Below, piece after piece: positions 45,541 through 54,001 of a stretch of DNA of 64,000 bases. The notes below the pieces were generated by a model, which did not search any database, had not been told where the DNA came from, and saw nothing but the letters and a program-made list of their open reading frames with translations. The stretch is from Paraburkholderia sp. BL25I1N1 (GTDB lineage Bacteria; Pseudomonadota; Gammaproteobacteria; Burkholderiales; Burkholderiaceae): NCBI RefSeq assembly GCF_003002025.1, contig NZ_PVZB01000003.1, positions 186,001 to 250,000 on the forward strand, read 5' to 3'. A program made the translations under genes and the position numbers. Numbering within the stretch: the stretch's first letter is position 1; each line of letters begins with the position of its first letter.

Positions 45541-48100
45541 TCTGCTCGCCTCCGATCAATGCCAGCTTCGCTTTCAGAAGCCCCGGGTCCAGCACCATGC
45601 GCAACTCCGTTAGCGAACGGCGCTGCAAATTCGCTTCGGCTTCGATGTCCGCCAGCAGACGGTCGAAGTCGGCCGGATGATCCGCCTTCAGTTGCGTGTA
45701 GATGCGCATGCCCTGTTGCGCCGACGTTTGCGCATCCGAAAGCAGACGGGCCTCGCTGCGAAATCCCGGTGAAATGCCGGCTTCGAGCCGCTGCGTACCG
45801 CCGATCGATCCGCCCGCGCGATACTGCTTCCACAAGCTCTGGGCGCGCAGCAGCAGATCTTGCGCACGCGCCAGCGCTTTGTCATGCAAGGCGGCGACGT
45901 CTTTCTGGATCGACTGCAGGAACCACACGTCCGTTGCCGGATCGAGGCTGGCGTAGAACGACAGCAGACGCTGGTCGTAATCCTTGTCGCCGCGCGTCTT
46001 CTGCAACTGTGCGTAGTGGTCGAGCAATGACTTCTTGTGCGCCAGTTCCGCCGCGAGCACGTCGGACCACGGCCCCGCGGGCATGGCCTGCAGACCGGCG
46101 AGCGCCTGTTGCGCGTCGCCGCGCTGCCAGGCCGCCGTCACCTCATCGTGGCGAGCAATCACGTCCGGCGAAGGCAAACGGCTCGCCGCCAGTTGTTGAA
46201 ACTGCGCCTGAAACGGCGGCGTGCTGAAGCGCGCCGTTTTCAACATCGCGAGCAACGGCACCAGTTGCCGGCTCAGCGCGGCGTTCAACAAATCGGTGTA
46301 CTGGCGCAAATCCTGACGCACCCGGTCGATGCCCGCGAGACGCGGGTAACGCTGCGCGTAATCGTCGAGCACGGGCGGCAGCGCGTCGGGCTTATCGCGC
46401 GCCAGTTCGGTGCGGATCGTCCCATTCAGACGGTCGATGGCGGCGAGATACACCGAATCATCGCTTTCGAGTTTGCGCAGATGGCTCAGCGCCTGCGCAT
46501 ACGGATCGGCGAACACGGGCACGTAGGAGGCGATGCGGTCCAGCGCGCGCTGATGACTCTTCGCGTCGTCTTCCCAGCGTTGCAGCAGATTGTTGATCGT
46601 GCCCTCGTCCGCGTACATGCGAATCGGCGCGTCCATGCCGCCGCGCGCCGCGACGAAACGCTCCAGATCGCCTACCCATTGCAATTCGTTGATCAGCGAC
46701 GCGGCGTCCGCGTTATTAGCGCTCAACGAACGCATTTCGTTGAGCAACGCGTCGGCCTGATCGAACTGCGCCTTTTGTAGCGCATTCAGCCAACTGGGGA
46801 GCTTCGCCTTCAACAACGCTTCGCTCGCAAGCGCGCTGACTTTAGTGTCGGTGGGATGGCTCGACAGATAGCCCGATGCCGCCGTGACCGCGCTCGTGTA
46901 ATCGCCGTTCGCCAGCAGATTCTTCAACTCGCGCTCCGACGAACCGCGCATATACAGCGTGGTTCCAATCGCTGCCAACACCACGACGCCCACGCCGCTC
47001 CATATCGCCACGCGCCGTACGCTCGCGCGATCGTCGATCGCAAACGCCTTGCCGAGTTCGCCCGCGAGCAAGCGCCAACGGCGCGGCCGGCCCTTCGCGG
47101 CAGCCGCGTTGGCGGCGCCATGCGCACCGTTGGTTCCTTGCGTGCCGGTCGCCCCTTTTGCCGAGCCGGACGGCGTGTCGCGCTTCGCATGCGCGGACGC
47201 GGGCTGTGCCGCCTCGTTGACTTCGTCTTCACGTTGGAGGCTTGGGTCGACGCAAAAGATATCGAGGAATGAATGCGCGGCGCCGACGAAAGTGGTCTTG
47301 TCGGGATCCACCGCTTCGTCGGCGGCCGGATTGACGAATAGTTGTGTCACGGTGGGCTCGACTTCAGGGGGTTTCTGCAGCGTCACCCTGTAGACGAAGT
47401 GGTCTCCGCCAAATGCAACGAGGTCTCCTTCCACCAGCGGCAGCGCGGATTCATCCAGCCGCTTTCCACCGACAAATGTGCCGTTGGTGCTGCCGAGATC
47501 CTCGACATAGAGCTCGCCGCCCTTCAGAAAGATGTGCGCGTGACGGCGTGAGATGTAGTTGACCTGATGCGGATAGCGGTCCTTGTAGCGCGCAAAGACG
47601 TCGTCTGTCTTACTGACGAGAAAGGGGAATGCCTGCACCTCGATAGGTTGCAGGCCGAGGTCGTCGCGCTGCGGCACCAGCAGCAATCCCGGCGCGGCGG
47701 ACGGACTGGCGGCCGCCACGATGCGCGCGCGCGGCTCGATGCTCACGCGGTAGCAGAGTTCGCCACCAAAGCACAGTTCGTCGCCGGCGCGCAGACGCGC
47801 CGGAGTCTGCCGCACCGCCACGCCGTTCACCGTCGTGCCGTTCTTGCTGCCGAGGTCGGCGACGTAGACCGCGCCGTGTTCCGTGAAAACCCGCGCATGA
47901 CGGCGCGACAGGCGCGCAATCCGCTCGGCGGGATAATCGGTAAAAGGTGCTTCGCTGCGCCCGATTGCAAACAGGTTGTCGACGATACGAATCGCGTCGA
48001 GCGCGGGACGTTGCGCGGACGCGGCCGGCGACAGCACCACGTCGAACGCGGCGTCTTCTGTCGCGCGCATCTCAGCAATCGGAGCTTCGCCGGCGGCCAT
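45518..48100 (-). CDS. double FHA-domain membrane protein
   Basis: This is an 860-residue protein. Two N-terminal FHA domains (about 35-120 and 155-240) each have the phospho-threonine binding set: G-R-S, S-R-R-H-A and S-K-N-G-T in the first, S-R-R-H-A and S-T-N-G-T in the second. A low-complexity Ala/Gly/Thr linker leads to one membrane helix (about 364-384). The remaining 470 residues are largely helical, presumably periplasmic, and not recognised. Having FHA domains in the cytoplasm and a large outer part, it could couple kinase signalling to assembly of the exporter, whose adaptor gene it overlaps. Confidence 0.9.
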   Translation of the reverse strand: MAAGEAPIAEMRATEDAAFDVVLSPAASAQRPALDAIRIVDNLFAIGRSEAPFTDYPAERIARLSRRHARVFTEHGAVYVADLGSKNGTTVNGVAVRQTPARLRAGDELCFGGELCYRVSIEPRARIVAAASPSAAPGLLLVPQRDDLGLQPIEVQAFPFLVSKTDDVFARYKDRYPHQVNYISRRHAHIFLKGGELYVEDLGSTNGTFVGGKRLDESALPLVEGDLVAFGGDHFVYRVTLQKPPEVEPTVTQLFVNPAADEAVDPDKTTFVGAAHSFLDIFCVDPSLQREDEVNEAAQPASAHAKRDTPSGSAKGATGTQGTNGAHGAANAAAAKGRPRRWRLLAGELGKAFAIDDRASVRRVAIWSGVGVVVLAAIGTTLYMRGSSERELKNLLANGDYTSAVTAASGYLSSHPTDTKVSALASEALLKAKLPSWLNALQKAQFDQADALLNEMRSLSANNADAASLINELQWVGDLERFVAARGGMDAPIRMYADEGTINNLLQRWEDDAKSHQRALDRIASYVPVFADPYAQALSHLRKLESDDSVYLAAIDRLNGTIRTELARDKPDALPPVLDDYAQRYPRLAGIDRVRQDLRQYTDLLNAALSRQLVPLLAMLKTARFSTPPFQAQFQQLAASRLPSPDVIARHDEVTAAWQRGDAQQALAGLQAMPAGPWSDVLAAELAHKKSLLDHYAQLQKTRGDKDYDQRLLSFYASLDPATDVWFLQSIQKDVAALHDKALARAQDLLLRAQSLWKQYRAGGSIGGTQRLEAGISPGFRSEARLLSDAQTSAQQGMRIYTQLKADHPADFDRLLADIEAEANLQRRSLTELRMVLDPGLLKAKLALIGGEQSETRQSP

Positions 48101-48329
48101 TTTATCTGGATCACTAAGCGTTTACCCGTTGCGGCGAGTGCGCAACGGAAACGGGACGAAGGACTACGGCGAAAAGATATTGTTCATGTGAGCCGTGCAA
48201 AAGCCGGCTCCTCAATGATTGTAAGTCACACATGGCGAGTGTCAATTTTCCGATCATCGGTTATGAACGCAACAAGTGCGTCGAATGCAGCCGAAATACC
48301 CCACGCTGCACGCCACGTTGCGGATTAGC

Positions 48330-49784
48330 TCAGTGTTCCTTTACTTGTGCCTGCACGTCGACGCTCGGCCAACCACCGCCCAGCGCCTTATAAAGCAGCA
48401 CCGTGTCGGACAGAATCTGTTGATGGTTGGCAAGCAGTTCCTGCTGCGCCTCCAGCAAGGTCCGTTCGGTTTCGAATACCTCCAGTTGCGACACCACGCC
48501 GAGGCGCAATTGCGACTGGATCTGATCCGCGACGATCTGCAGCCGCGACGCCTCCTGCTCCAATTCCACGCGCTGCTGCTTGTGCGAATTCAGGTTGACC
48601 AGCGCGTTTTCCACTTCCTCGAACGCACCCATCACTGCCACGCGATACTGTTGCTCGGCCACCGTCGATTGCGCTTTGGTGACTTTCACATGCGCCCGCA
48701 CGCCGGGATCGAGTAGCGGAATGTTGATGCTGGGCATGAAGCCATACGTGAACGATTTCAACAGATCGGTCAACGCGAAACTCGCGGTGCCGGCGTGGCC
48801 GGTCAGGCTGATGGTCGGCAGTTGCGCGAGCTTGGCCTGCCCGACGAGGTCGTACGCTTCCAGCACTCTGAACTCGGCGGCCACCACGTCGGGACGCCGC
48901 GCGAGCAGTTGCGCGGGCAAACCGTCCGGCACGGACGGCAGTTGCACACGCTGCTGCAAATGCCCTTTGGGCATCTGGAATTCGCCCGCCGGCACGCCGA
49001 TCAACGTACAGAGCGCGTTGTTGGCGAGCGCGCGCGAACGGCGCAGGTCAAGCAACTGATTGGTCAGGCGGTTGATCTCAGCCTGCTGCCGCAACACCTG
49101 GGTTTGTGGCACGAGCCCGTTGCGGCGCTGCCCGTCGTAAATGGCGAGGATCTGCCGGTTCGTTTCGAGCGTTTTCTGCTGCTGTTCGATCTGGTCGTCG
49201 AATTGCAGAATCTGGAAGTAGGTGCTCGATACGTTCGATACCAACTCAAGATAGCCGGCGCGCCAGTCGGCCTCGCTGGCGTGAAATTCCGCCTTCTGCG
49301 CCTGCACGCCTTTTTCTACTTTGCCCCAGATATCGATGTCCCAGTTCACCTGCGTCGCGAGGTTGTACTGCTTCGAGAAAGTTTGATGCGTGGTCTTTTC
49401 GAAACTGGCGCCGGCGCCGATATCCATGGTCGGCAAGGCGCCCGCCCCGGCTTCGCCGATCTGCGTGCCGGCCACGTCGATACGCGCGGCCAGCACCTTG
49501 ATATCGAAGTTGCCGGCAATCGCCTTTGCAATCAGCGTGTCGAGATAGGGATCGTGGAAGCCTTTCCACCAGTCGGGTTCGATCGTCGCGGCGGCCGAGA
49601 CGGGCGAGCCTTTCTGATCCGACCACGAGGCTTTGGCGGGTGTGTCGGGACGCTTGTAGTCGGGCATGCTGACATCGATACAGGCCGACAGCGAGAGCGC
49701 GCATACCGTCGCCGCGCAAACGCTGCGCAGTGCGGATGTCCTGCGGAAATAGCGCTGACGAACTGACGAAAGCAACGCTGACAC
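48330..49784 (-). CDS. NodT/TolC-family outer-membrane efflux lipoprotein
   Basis: This 484-residue outer-membrane channel has a lipoprotein signal (L-S-L-S-A-C) and the two repeated helical hairpin regions typical of OEP proteins. The N-terminal repeat has W-W-K-G-F-H-D-P-Y-L-D; the C-terminal one has G-F-M-P-S-I-N-I-P-L-L-D-P-G. The R-R-P-D-V motif of the NodT subgroup is also present. It is the outer-membrane partner of the HlyD adaptor and PCAT encoded downstream. It follows the minus-strand peptide gene by 225 bp and is followed by a 229-bp gap, featureless to me, before the FHA gene. Confidence 0.93.
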   Translation of the reverse strand: MSALLSSVRQRYFRRTSALRSVCAATVCALSLSACIDVSMPDYKRPDTPAKASWSDQKGSPVSAAATIEPDWWKGFHDPYLDTLIAKAIAGNFDIKVLAARIDVAGTQIGEAGAGALPTMDIGAGASFEKTTHQTFSKQYNLATQVNWDIDIWGKVEKGVQAQKAEFHASEADWRAGYLELVSNVSSTYFQILQFDDQIEQQQKTLETNRQILAIYDGQRRNGLVPQTQVLRQQAEINRLTNQLLDLRRSRALANNALCTLIGVPAGEFQMPKGHLQQRVQLPSVPDGLPAQLLARRPDVVAAEFRVLEAYDLVGQAKLAQLPTISLTGHAGTASFALTDLLKSFTYGFMPSINIPLLDPGVRAHVKVTKAQSTVAEQQYRVAVMGAFEEVENALVNLNSHKQQRVELEQEASRLQIVADQIQSQLRLGVVSQLEVFETERTLLEAQQELLANHQQILSDTVLLYKALGGGWPSVDVQAQVKEH

Positions 49785-49970
49785 GATGGTCTCCGATGAC
49801 GCCCACTTCGTTGCACGAGAAGCACGCGCCCTTTAAGTAAAGCATCTCCTGCGCGGCTTCACCATCGAAGCGAGGCGGGAAGATCGGCGCGGGAATCGGG
49901 CGGTGGAACGGGGGTGGCGTGAAAAGAACGATTGGTTGCGAAATCTTTTTGAGGAGCGGCCGGTAAGCGC

Positions 49971-49996
49971 CCGCGGAGGCTGTCGCGCCTCCGCGG
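49971..49996 (-). other. intercistronic hairpin between the peptide and channel genes
   Basis: A 10-bp perfect GC-rich stem (arms 49971-49980 and 49987-49996, 6-base loop) lies 14 bp after the peptide stop. No T-run follows directly, so it may be a leaky terminator or RNA stabiliser that favours peptide over exporter synthesis. Confidence 0.55.
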
Positions 49997-50009
49997 CGGC
50001 CTGCGCCGT

Positions 50010-50291
50010 TTAGTGCACGTTGATGTTGTTGCTCGCGGTCACGTGCGGGTCGATCGTGCTCGAGATGCCGGCGACGAACGCTGCGTTGTTGCCGTTGGCG
50101 CTCTGGATGTTCAGCGTCGTGTTGATCAGCTGGGTGGCGTCGACGGTCTTGCTGTTGTTCGGCGCATACACCGGCATGAAGTTGAAGTACGACGAGGACG
50201 GATAGTAGCCGGTACCGCCACGCACGGCGCTCATGGCCTTGCTGTCGAGTTGTTCGGTGATGGACAGGTCTTTGATCATCAGCGTGTTCAT
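50010..50291 (-). CDS. double-glycine leader peptide precursor 2 (head of export operon)
   Basis: This 93-residue precursor starts M-N-T-L-M-I-K-D-L-S and has L-D-S-K-A-M-S-A-V-R-G-G with Gly-Gly at 25-26. The mature part is 67 residues. It resembles the A-type peptides at 56522 and 58468 through most of its length (G-T-G-Y-Y-P-S-S-S-Y-F-N-F, V-D-A-T-Q-L-I-N, A-N-G-N-N). It contains no cysteine and is rich in Asn, Thr and Ser. A GGAG box precedes the start; an earlier Met lies inside the 5' leader and is not used. It heads the minus-strand export operon and has its own sigma-54 promoter. Confidence 0.85.
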   Translation of the reverse strand: MNTLMIKDLSITEQLDSKAMSAVRGGTGYYPSSSYFNFMPVYAPNNSKTVDATQLINTTLNIQSANGNNAAFVAGISSTIDPHVTASNNINVH

Positions 50292-50336
50292 GGTAAATCT
50301 CCTGGAAGGGAATACAGCACAGTTTGCGGTTGGGTT

Positions 50337-50355
50337 CGAGCAACTTGTCTGCTCG
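50337..50355 (-). other. conserved 5'-leader hairpin of peptide gene 2
   Basis: CGAGCA and TGCTCG flank a 7-base loop in the untranslated leader. The same hairpin, with nearly identical flanks, is found at 56459-56477 and 58405-58423. Its conservation between loci that differ elsewhere suggests a role in RNA stability or translational control. Confidence 0.6.
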
Positions 50356-50366
50356 AGTGTCACTAA

Positions 50367-50382
50367 TGCATGGGCTGTGCCA
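50367..50382 (-). promoter_or_regulatory. sigma-54 promoter of peptide gene 2 and the export operon
   Basis: On the minus strand it reads TGGCACAGCCCATGCA, with GG-N10-GC spacing. A TTTCTTAGGA block and an AACCCTT half-site (50428-50439) lie upstream at the same distances as in the promoters at 56432 and 58378. The rest of the 50383-50593 gap shows nothing else. Confidence 0.8.
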
Positions 50383-50593
50383 GGATTGCTTTCCTATCCT
50401 AAGAAATGTGCCTGAACGCCGTGGATAAAGGGTTGCGGAGCCGGCGGGATATTGAACGCTAGATTGAGCGGTGAAACGGCGCGCGGAGGATGGTGGATCG
50501 TGGCCAACAACCCGCGCGAAATTGTCGGTTGCGGCGTGACACTGAGGCGTTAGCCAGCGCGCCGCGTCTCGCCGCGCAATGGACAAGCGCGCG

Positions 50594-51028
50594 TCACCGC
50601 GCGATGACGGTGATCTTCTTCGAATACACCGGCGGATTGTGCGGCACATGCATGTCGTCGCCCATTAGCAACTGCAGTGTGTGCTTGCCTGGGGGGAGTT
50701 GAATCATGGTCTCCGTTTCACCCGCGCCGAAGTGCAGATGATTGCGATCCGACGGAATCTCCTGATCCATCGGCGGCAAGTCGGTGTCGATCAGCAAGTG
50801 ATGGTGGCCGGTATTGGGAAACTTGACGCCTTTCGGCGCCACGCCCATGTACCGCAGGCCGAACCACACCTTGAACGGCTTGTTGGCAGGCACCACCTGG
50901 CCGTCATTGGGATAGCCGATATACGCATGGGCGCCGGCCGGCGCCGGCGTCGTACCTGCAAGGGCGGCATTCGGCGAAGCCAATGCCGCCGACATGACGA
51001 GCGCCGCGACCGCGATGATCTTGTACAT
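50594..51028 (-). CDS. DUF4399 exported protein (copy 2)
   Basis: This 144-residue protein has a signal peptide ending near A-A-L-A-G-T. A DUF4399 domain follows, marked by N-T-G-H-H-H-L-L-I-D-T-D-L-P, D-Q-E-I-P-S-D-R-N-H-L-H-F-G-A-G-E-T and P-G-K-H-T-L-Q-L-L-M-G-D. The many histidines could bind a metal, but none is demonstrated for the family. It follows its paralogue at 51076-51579 by 47 bp. A GGAGAGG box precedes the start. Position between the peptide operon and the caspase/FGE gene suggests a role in the envelope part of the locus. Confidence 0.85.
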   Translation of the reverse strand: MYKIIAVAALVMSAALASPNAALAGTTPAPAGAHAYIGYPNDGQVVPANKPFKVWFGLRYMGVAPKGVKFPNTGHHHLLIDTDLPPMDQEIPSDRNHLHFGAGETETMIQLPPGKHTLQLLMGDDMHVPHNPPVYSKKITVIAR

Positions 51029-51075
51029 GAAGGCCTCTCCGTCCTGACGGATTCGCTCTGAACGAACGGATCGCG

Positions 51076-51579
51076 CTAGTCTTTTAGCACGGTGATAGTG
51101 ATCTTTTTCGAATACACAGGCGGCACATGCGGCACGTGGTTGTGGTCGCCGAGAATGAGCTGCAACGTGTGCTTGCCCGGCGGCAACTCGATACGTGCGT
51201 CCGTCTCGCCTGCACCGAAGTGCAGATGATTGCGATCCGACGGGATCTCCTGATCGAGCGGCGGCAGATCGGTGTCGATCAGCAAATGATGATGGCCGGT
51301 GTTCGGGAACACGACGCCCTTCGGGCACACACCCATATTCCGCAGCCCCATACGCACCCACAACTTGCCGCCGTGAATCACGGTGCCGTCCGATGGCCAG
51401 ATGATGTATTCCTCGGCGCCCGGCGGCGACGCCGTATGCTCGGCCGCCGCGAATACGCTCGGCACCATGTTGCCGACCATGAGGAGCAGCGTTACGCGCA
51501 ACGTTCGGCGTAATGCGTCGCGACGCGCATTCGATCCATGACACACGTCGAGAACAACGGGGGTAACGGTTCTTCGCAT
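51076..51579 (-). CDS. DUF4399 exported protein (copy 1)
   Basis: This 167-residue paralogue of the protein at 50594-51028 shares the G-H-H-H-L-L-I-D-T-D-L-P-P and N-H-L-H-F-G-A-G-E-T blocks. The signal sequence is preceded by a longer basic N-terminus (hydrophobic core T-L-L-L-M-V-G-N-M-V, cleavage near V-F-A-A-A). An extra Cys lies before K-G-V-V-F-P. A GGGAGAG box supports the start. The two genes form a tandem duplicate transcribed divergently from the caspase/FGE gene. Confidence 0.85.
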   Translation of the reverse strand: MRRTVTPVVLDVCHGSNARRDALRRTLRVTLLLMVGNMVPSVFAAAEHTASPPGAEEYIIWPSDGTVIHGGKLWVRMGLRNMGVCPKGVVFPNTGHHHLLIDTDLPPLDQEIPSDRNHLHFGAGETDARIELPPGKHTLQLILGDHNHVPHVPPVYSKKITITVLKD

Positions 51580-51926
51580 AGCGCACTCTCCCGAAGAGTG
51601 GTCATGGCCGAAGGCGTTCGGCTGGATGTCGCGGATGTGCGCGAGATTGGACGGCCACCTGCTTAAAACGAGCTTGCCGCCCTACTTTGTGAAATTAGCT
51701 TAGGACGTAACTTGCCAAAAAGATACGCCACGCTCGTTAACCGTATGACGCATTCGGGGCACGCGGACAGTTGTGGCGCGCAAAGCGCGTGCTATCGTTA
51801 TTAAGAGGTTGCAGATGGATGGTCGATAAGGGGCGTCGATGTTTCGCGCGATTTATTCCGGCGGCGGCCGCGAGTTGTGCGGTCCTCGATTGCCTATGTT
51901 CTGTCCGGAACAAACAGGATGTGAAG
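51580..51926. promoter_or_regulatory. divergent control region with a weak sigma-54-like element
   Basis: This region separates the DUF4399 pair from the caspase/FGE gene. At 51648-51663 on the plus strand, TGGACGGCCACCTGCT has GG-N10-GC spacing but deviates from consensus, so it is only a candidate. A long frame starting from TTG at 51771 runs into the gene but encodes no signal peptide and is not favoured. Confidence 0.35.
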
Positions 51927-53900
51927 ATGTGGCGAATATTCATGCTGGTGTGCGTGGCCGGGGCAATGCAGACGCATTGGGGCGATGCGTTTGCAGCGCA
52001 ACAACGTGAGGGCGCCGAGCGGGGTGCGAGTGCAACGAGCTTGCCGCTTACGCTGGTTACTCCGTTCGCGCCGCAACCAGGCAACGCGCCTTCTCCCCGG
52101 ATCGCGCTTGTGATCGGCAACGGCGCATATGGTGCGGACGGTGTGGGTGGTGCGGGTCGCGATGGCTCACAAGTGGACGCCCTGCGGGAAAACGCGCCAC
52201 GCGACGCCGCCGCCATGCGCGACAGGCTCCAGACGCTTGGCTTCGACGTCATCATGCGCACGAACGCGACGCCACGGCAAATGCGCGAGGCCATCGGCGA
52301 ATTCCATCAGCGCTTGCAGGCGGGTGGTATCGGTCTCTTTTATTTCGCCGGACACGGCATGCGGATCGGCCCGCAAACCCTGCTCATTCCCGCGGGACTC
52401 GATGCTCGCTCACCGGCTGCGGTCGTGAGCAACGGCGTCGATCTGCACACCGTATTGCAGGCGATGCGCGGGCCGCGAGACGGCCGGCTCAATCTCGTGA
52501 TCCTCGATACGTGTCTGAACGATCCATTCGCGGCGAGCCCGACGGACGATACATCCGCGCTCCCCGACAATACGGTGATTACCTACGCAACCGCGCCCGG
52601 CGGTTTCGCTGCGGACGGGACACGGCACGGCGTCTATACGAATGCATGGCTGCACGTGCTCGACAGCGCGCCGTCGCTAACGCTGGCGGACCTGTTGCAA
52701 CGTGTCGCAGCGCAGGTACGCGAGGCCACCGGCGGCCAGCAATCGCCGTGGCTTGCCTCGTCGCTTCCTCGGCCCGTGCTGACGGCCGATGCCGCATCCA
52801 CAGCGCGGGACAATCCCATCGTCACGCTGCACAGTAGAGGCATTCTGCCGAAAGACAGCAGCGAACAATACGAAATCACGTTCTGGAACTCGATCAAGGA
52901 CAGCAACTACCCGGGCGACTACGAGGCCTACTTGAACGCCTATCCGAACGGTCGCTTCGCCGCGCTCGCTCATGCGCGCATCGACCGTTTGCGTGCTGCG
53001 GCGCCCTCGAACGCGCCGTCCGCCGCCACGCCTGCTGCGCCGTCAGCAGCACCCGCGCCACAGGCCGCACGGCCGACACCGCCGGCCAGTAGCCCGACAC
53101 CCAAGCCCGCTCCGAGCGGCGCCCCACCTGCCGCACCACCCGCGGCGGCGGTCGCGCAAAAGCCCGTCACGCATACGCCGGTTGCCGGCGAAAGCCGCGA
53201 TTGCGCGACCTGTCCGATCATGATTGCCGTGCCCGCCGGTTCGTTCTCGATGGGCAGCAGTACCGACGACCCGTCCGAAAAGCCCGTTCATCGCGTGACC
53301 ATCGGCGCGCCGTTCGCGATCGGCAAGTATGAGGTAACGGTCGACCAATGGAACGCGTGCGTCGCCGCCAATGCCTGCCAGAAACTCACGCCGGAGAGCA
53401 ACGCCAATAAAGCCGCCCCGGCGCGCGACCTCAGTTGGGACGACGCGCAGCAATACGTGAAATGGCTGAGCAAGGCCACCGGCAAACCGTACCGTCTGCC
53501 CACCGAAGCGGAATGGGAATACGCGGATCGCGGCGGCACCACCAGCGCCTACTGGTGGGGCGACCAGATGCGCAAGGGCAACGCCAATTGCAAGGACTGC
53601 GGTGACCCGTGGCACAAGGAAGGACCCGAGGCCGCCGGTTCGTTCGCACCGAATCCGCTCGGCCTGTACGACATGAACGGCAGCGTCTGGGAATGGACCG
53701 CCGACTGCTGGCACAACTCCTACCAGGGCGCGCCTGCCGACGGCCATGCATGGGACAGCCCCGGCTGCGACATGCGCGTGATTCGTGGCGGTTCGTGGCG
53801 CGAAGGCGGCGGCTACATGCTTAGCGCGACGCGCTTCAAGTACAGCGCGGGCGTGCGCCAATCGCAGGATGGCTTCCGGGTGGTCAAAGACCTGAAGTGA
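51927..53900 (+). CDS. exported caspase-like / formylglycine-generating-enzyme-like fusion protein
   Basis: This is a 657-residue protein. A signal peptide (cleavage near A-F-A-A-Q, about 23) is followed by a peptidase C14 domain (about 55-290) with the dyad His143 in F-A-G-H-G and Cys196 in L-D-T-C. A short [11 protein letters not shown] module (about 319-355) and a Pro/Ala-rich linker (360-415) follow. The FGE-sulfatase domain (about 430-655) shows [31 protein letters not shown] and R-G-G-S-W. Such fusions usually bind or cut proteins rather than make formylglycine. Being periplasmic, it could process exported peptides or the FHA protein's outer domain. Confidence 0.9.
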   Translation: MWRIFMLVCVAGAMQTHWGDAFAAQQREGAERGASATSLPLTLVTPFAPQPGNAPSPRIALVIGNGAYGADGVGGAGRDGSQVDALRENAPRDAAAMRDRLQTLGFDVIMRTNATPRQMREAIGEFHQRLQAGGIGLFYFAGHGMRIGPQTLLIPAGLDARSPAAVVSNGVDLHTVLQAMRGPRDGRLNLVILDTCLNDPFAASPTDDTSALPDNTVITYATAPGGFAADGTRHGVYTNAWLHVLDSAPSLTLADLLQRVAAQVREATGGQQSPWLASSLPRPVLTADAASTARDNPIVTLHSRGILPKDSSEQYEITFWNSIKDSNYPGDYEAYLNAYPNGRFAALAHARIDRLRAAAPSNAPSAATPAAPSAAPAPQAARPTPPASSPTPKPAPSGAPPAAPPAAAVAQKPVTHTPVAGESRDCATCPIMIAVPAGSFSMGSSTDDPSEKPVHRVTIGAPFAIGKYEVTVDQWNACVAANACQKLTPESNANKAAPARDLSWDDAQQYVKWLSKATGKPYRLPTEAEWEYADRGGTTSAYWWGDQMRKGNANCKDCGDPWHKEGPEAAGSFAPNPLGLYDMNGSVWEWTADCWHNSYQGAPADGHAWDSPGCDMRVIRGGSWREGGGYMLSATRFKYSAGVRQSQDGFRVVKDLK

Positions 53901-53961
53901 GTTGCCGGGGCCGTGTTCGAGTCTCGGTCGGACTCGCAGCCTATTACGAAAGAATACGAGA

Positions 53962-54001
53962 GAAACCGCGCTCCCGCTCCCGTCAGGGCGAGCGCGGTTT
54001 C
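53962..54001. terminator. hairpin between the convergent caspase/FGE and kinase genes
   Basis: An 11-bp perfect stem (arms 53962-53972 and 53991-54001) overlaps the kinase stop codon. On the minus strand it is followed by a T-rich tract, so it probably terminates the kinase transcript and may act in both directions. Confidence 0.6.

Noticed and set aside
51771-51926. Extended TTG start for the caspase/FGE protein
   Set aside because: The added 52 residues contain no homology and would bury the signal peptide that begins at 51927.
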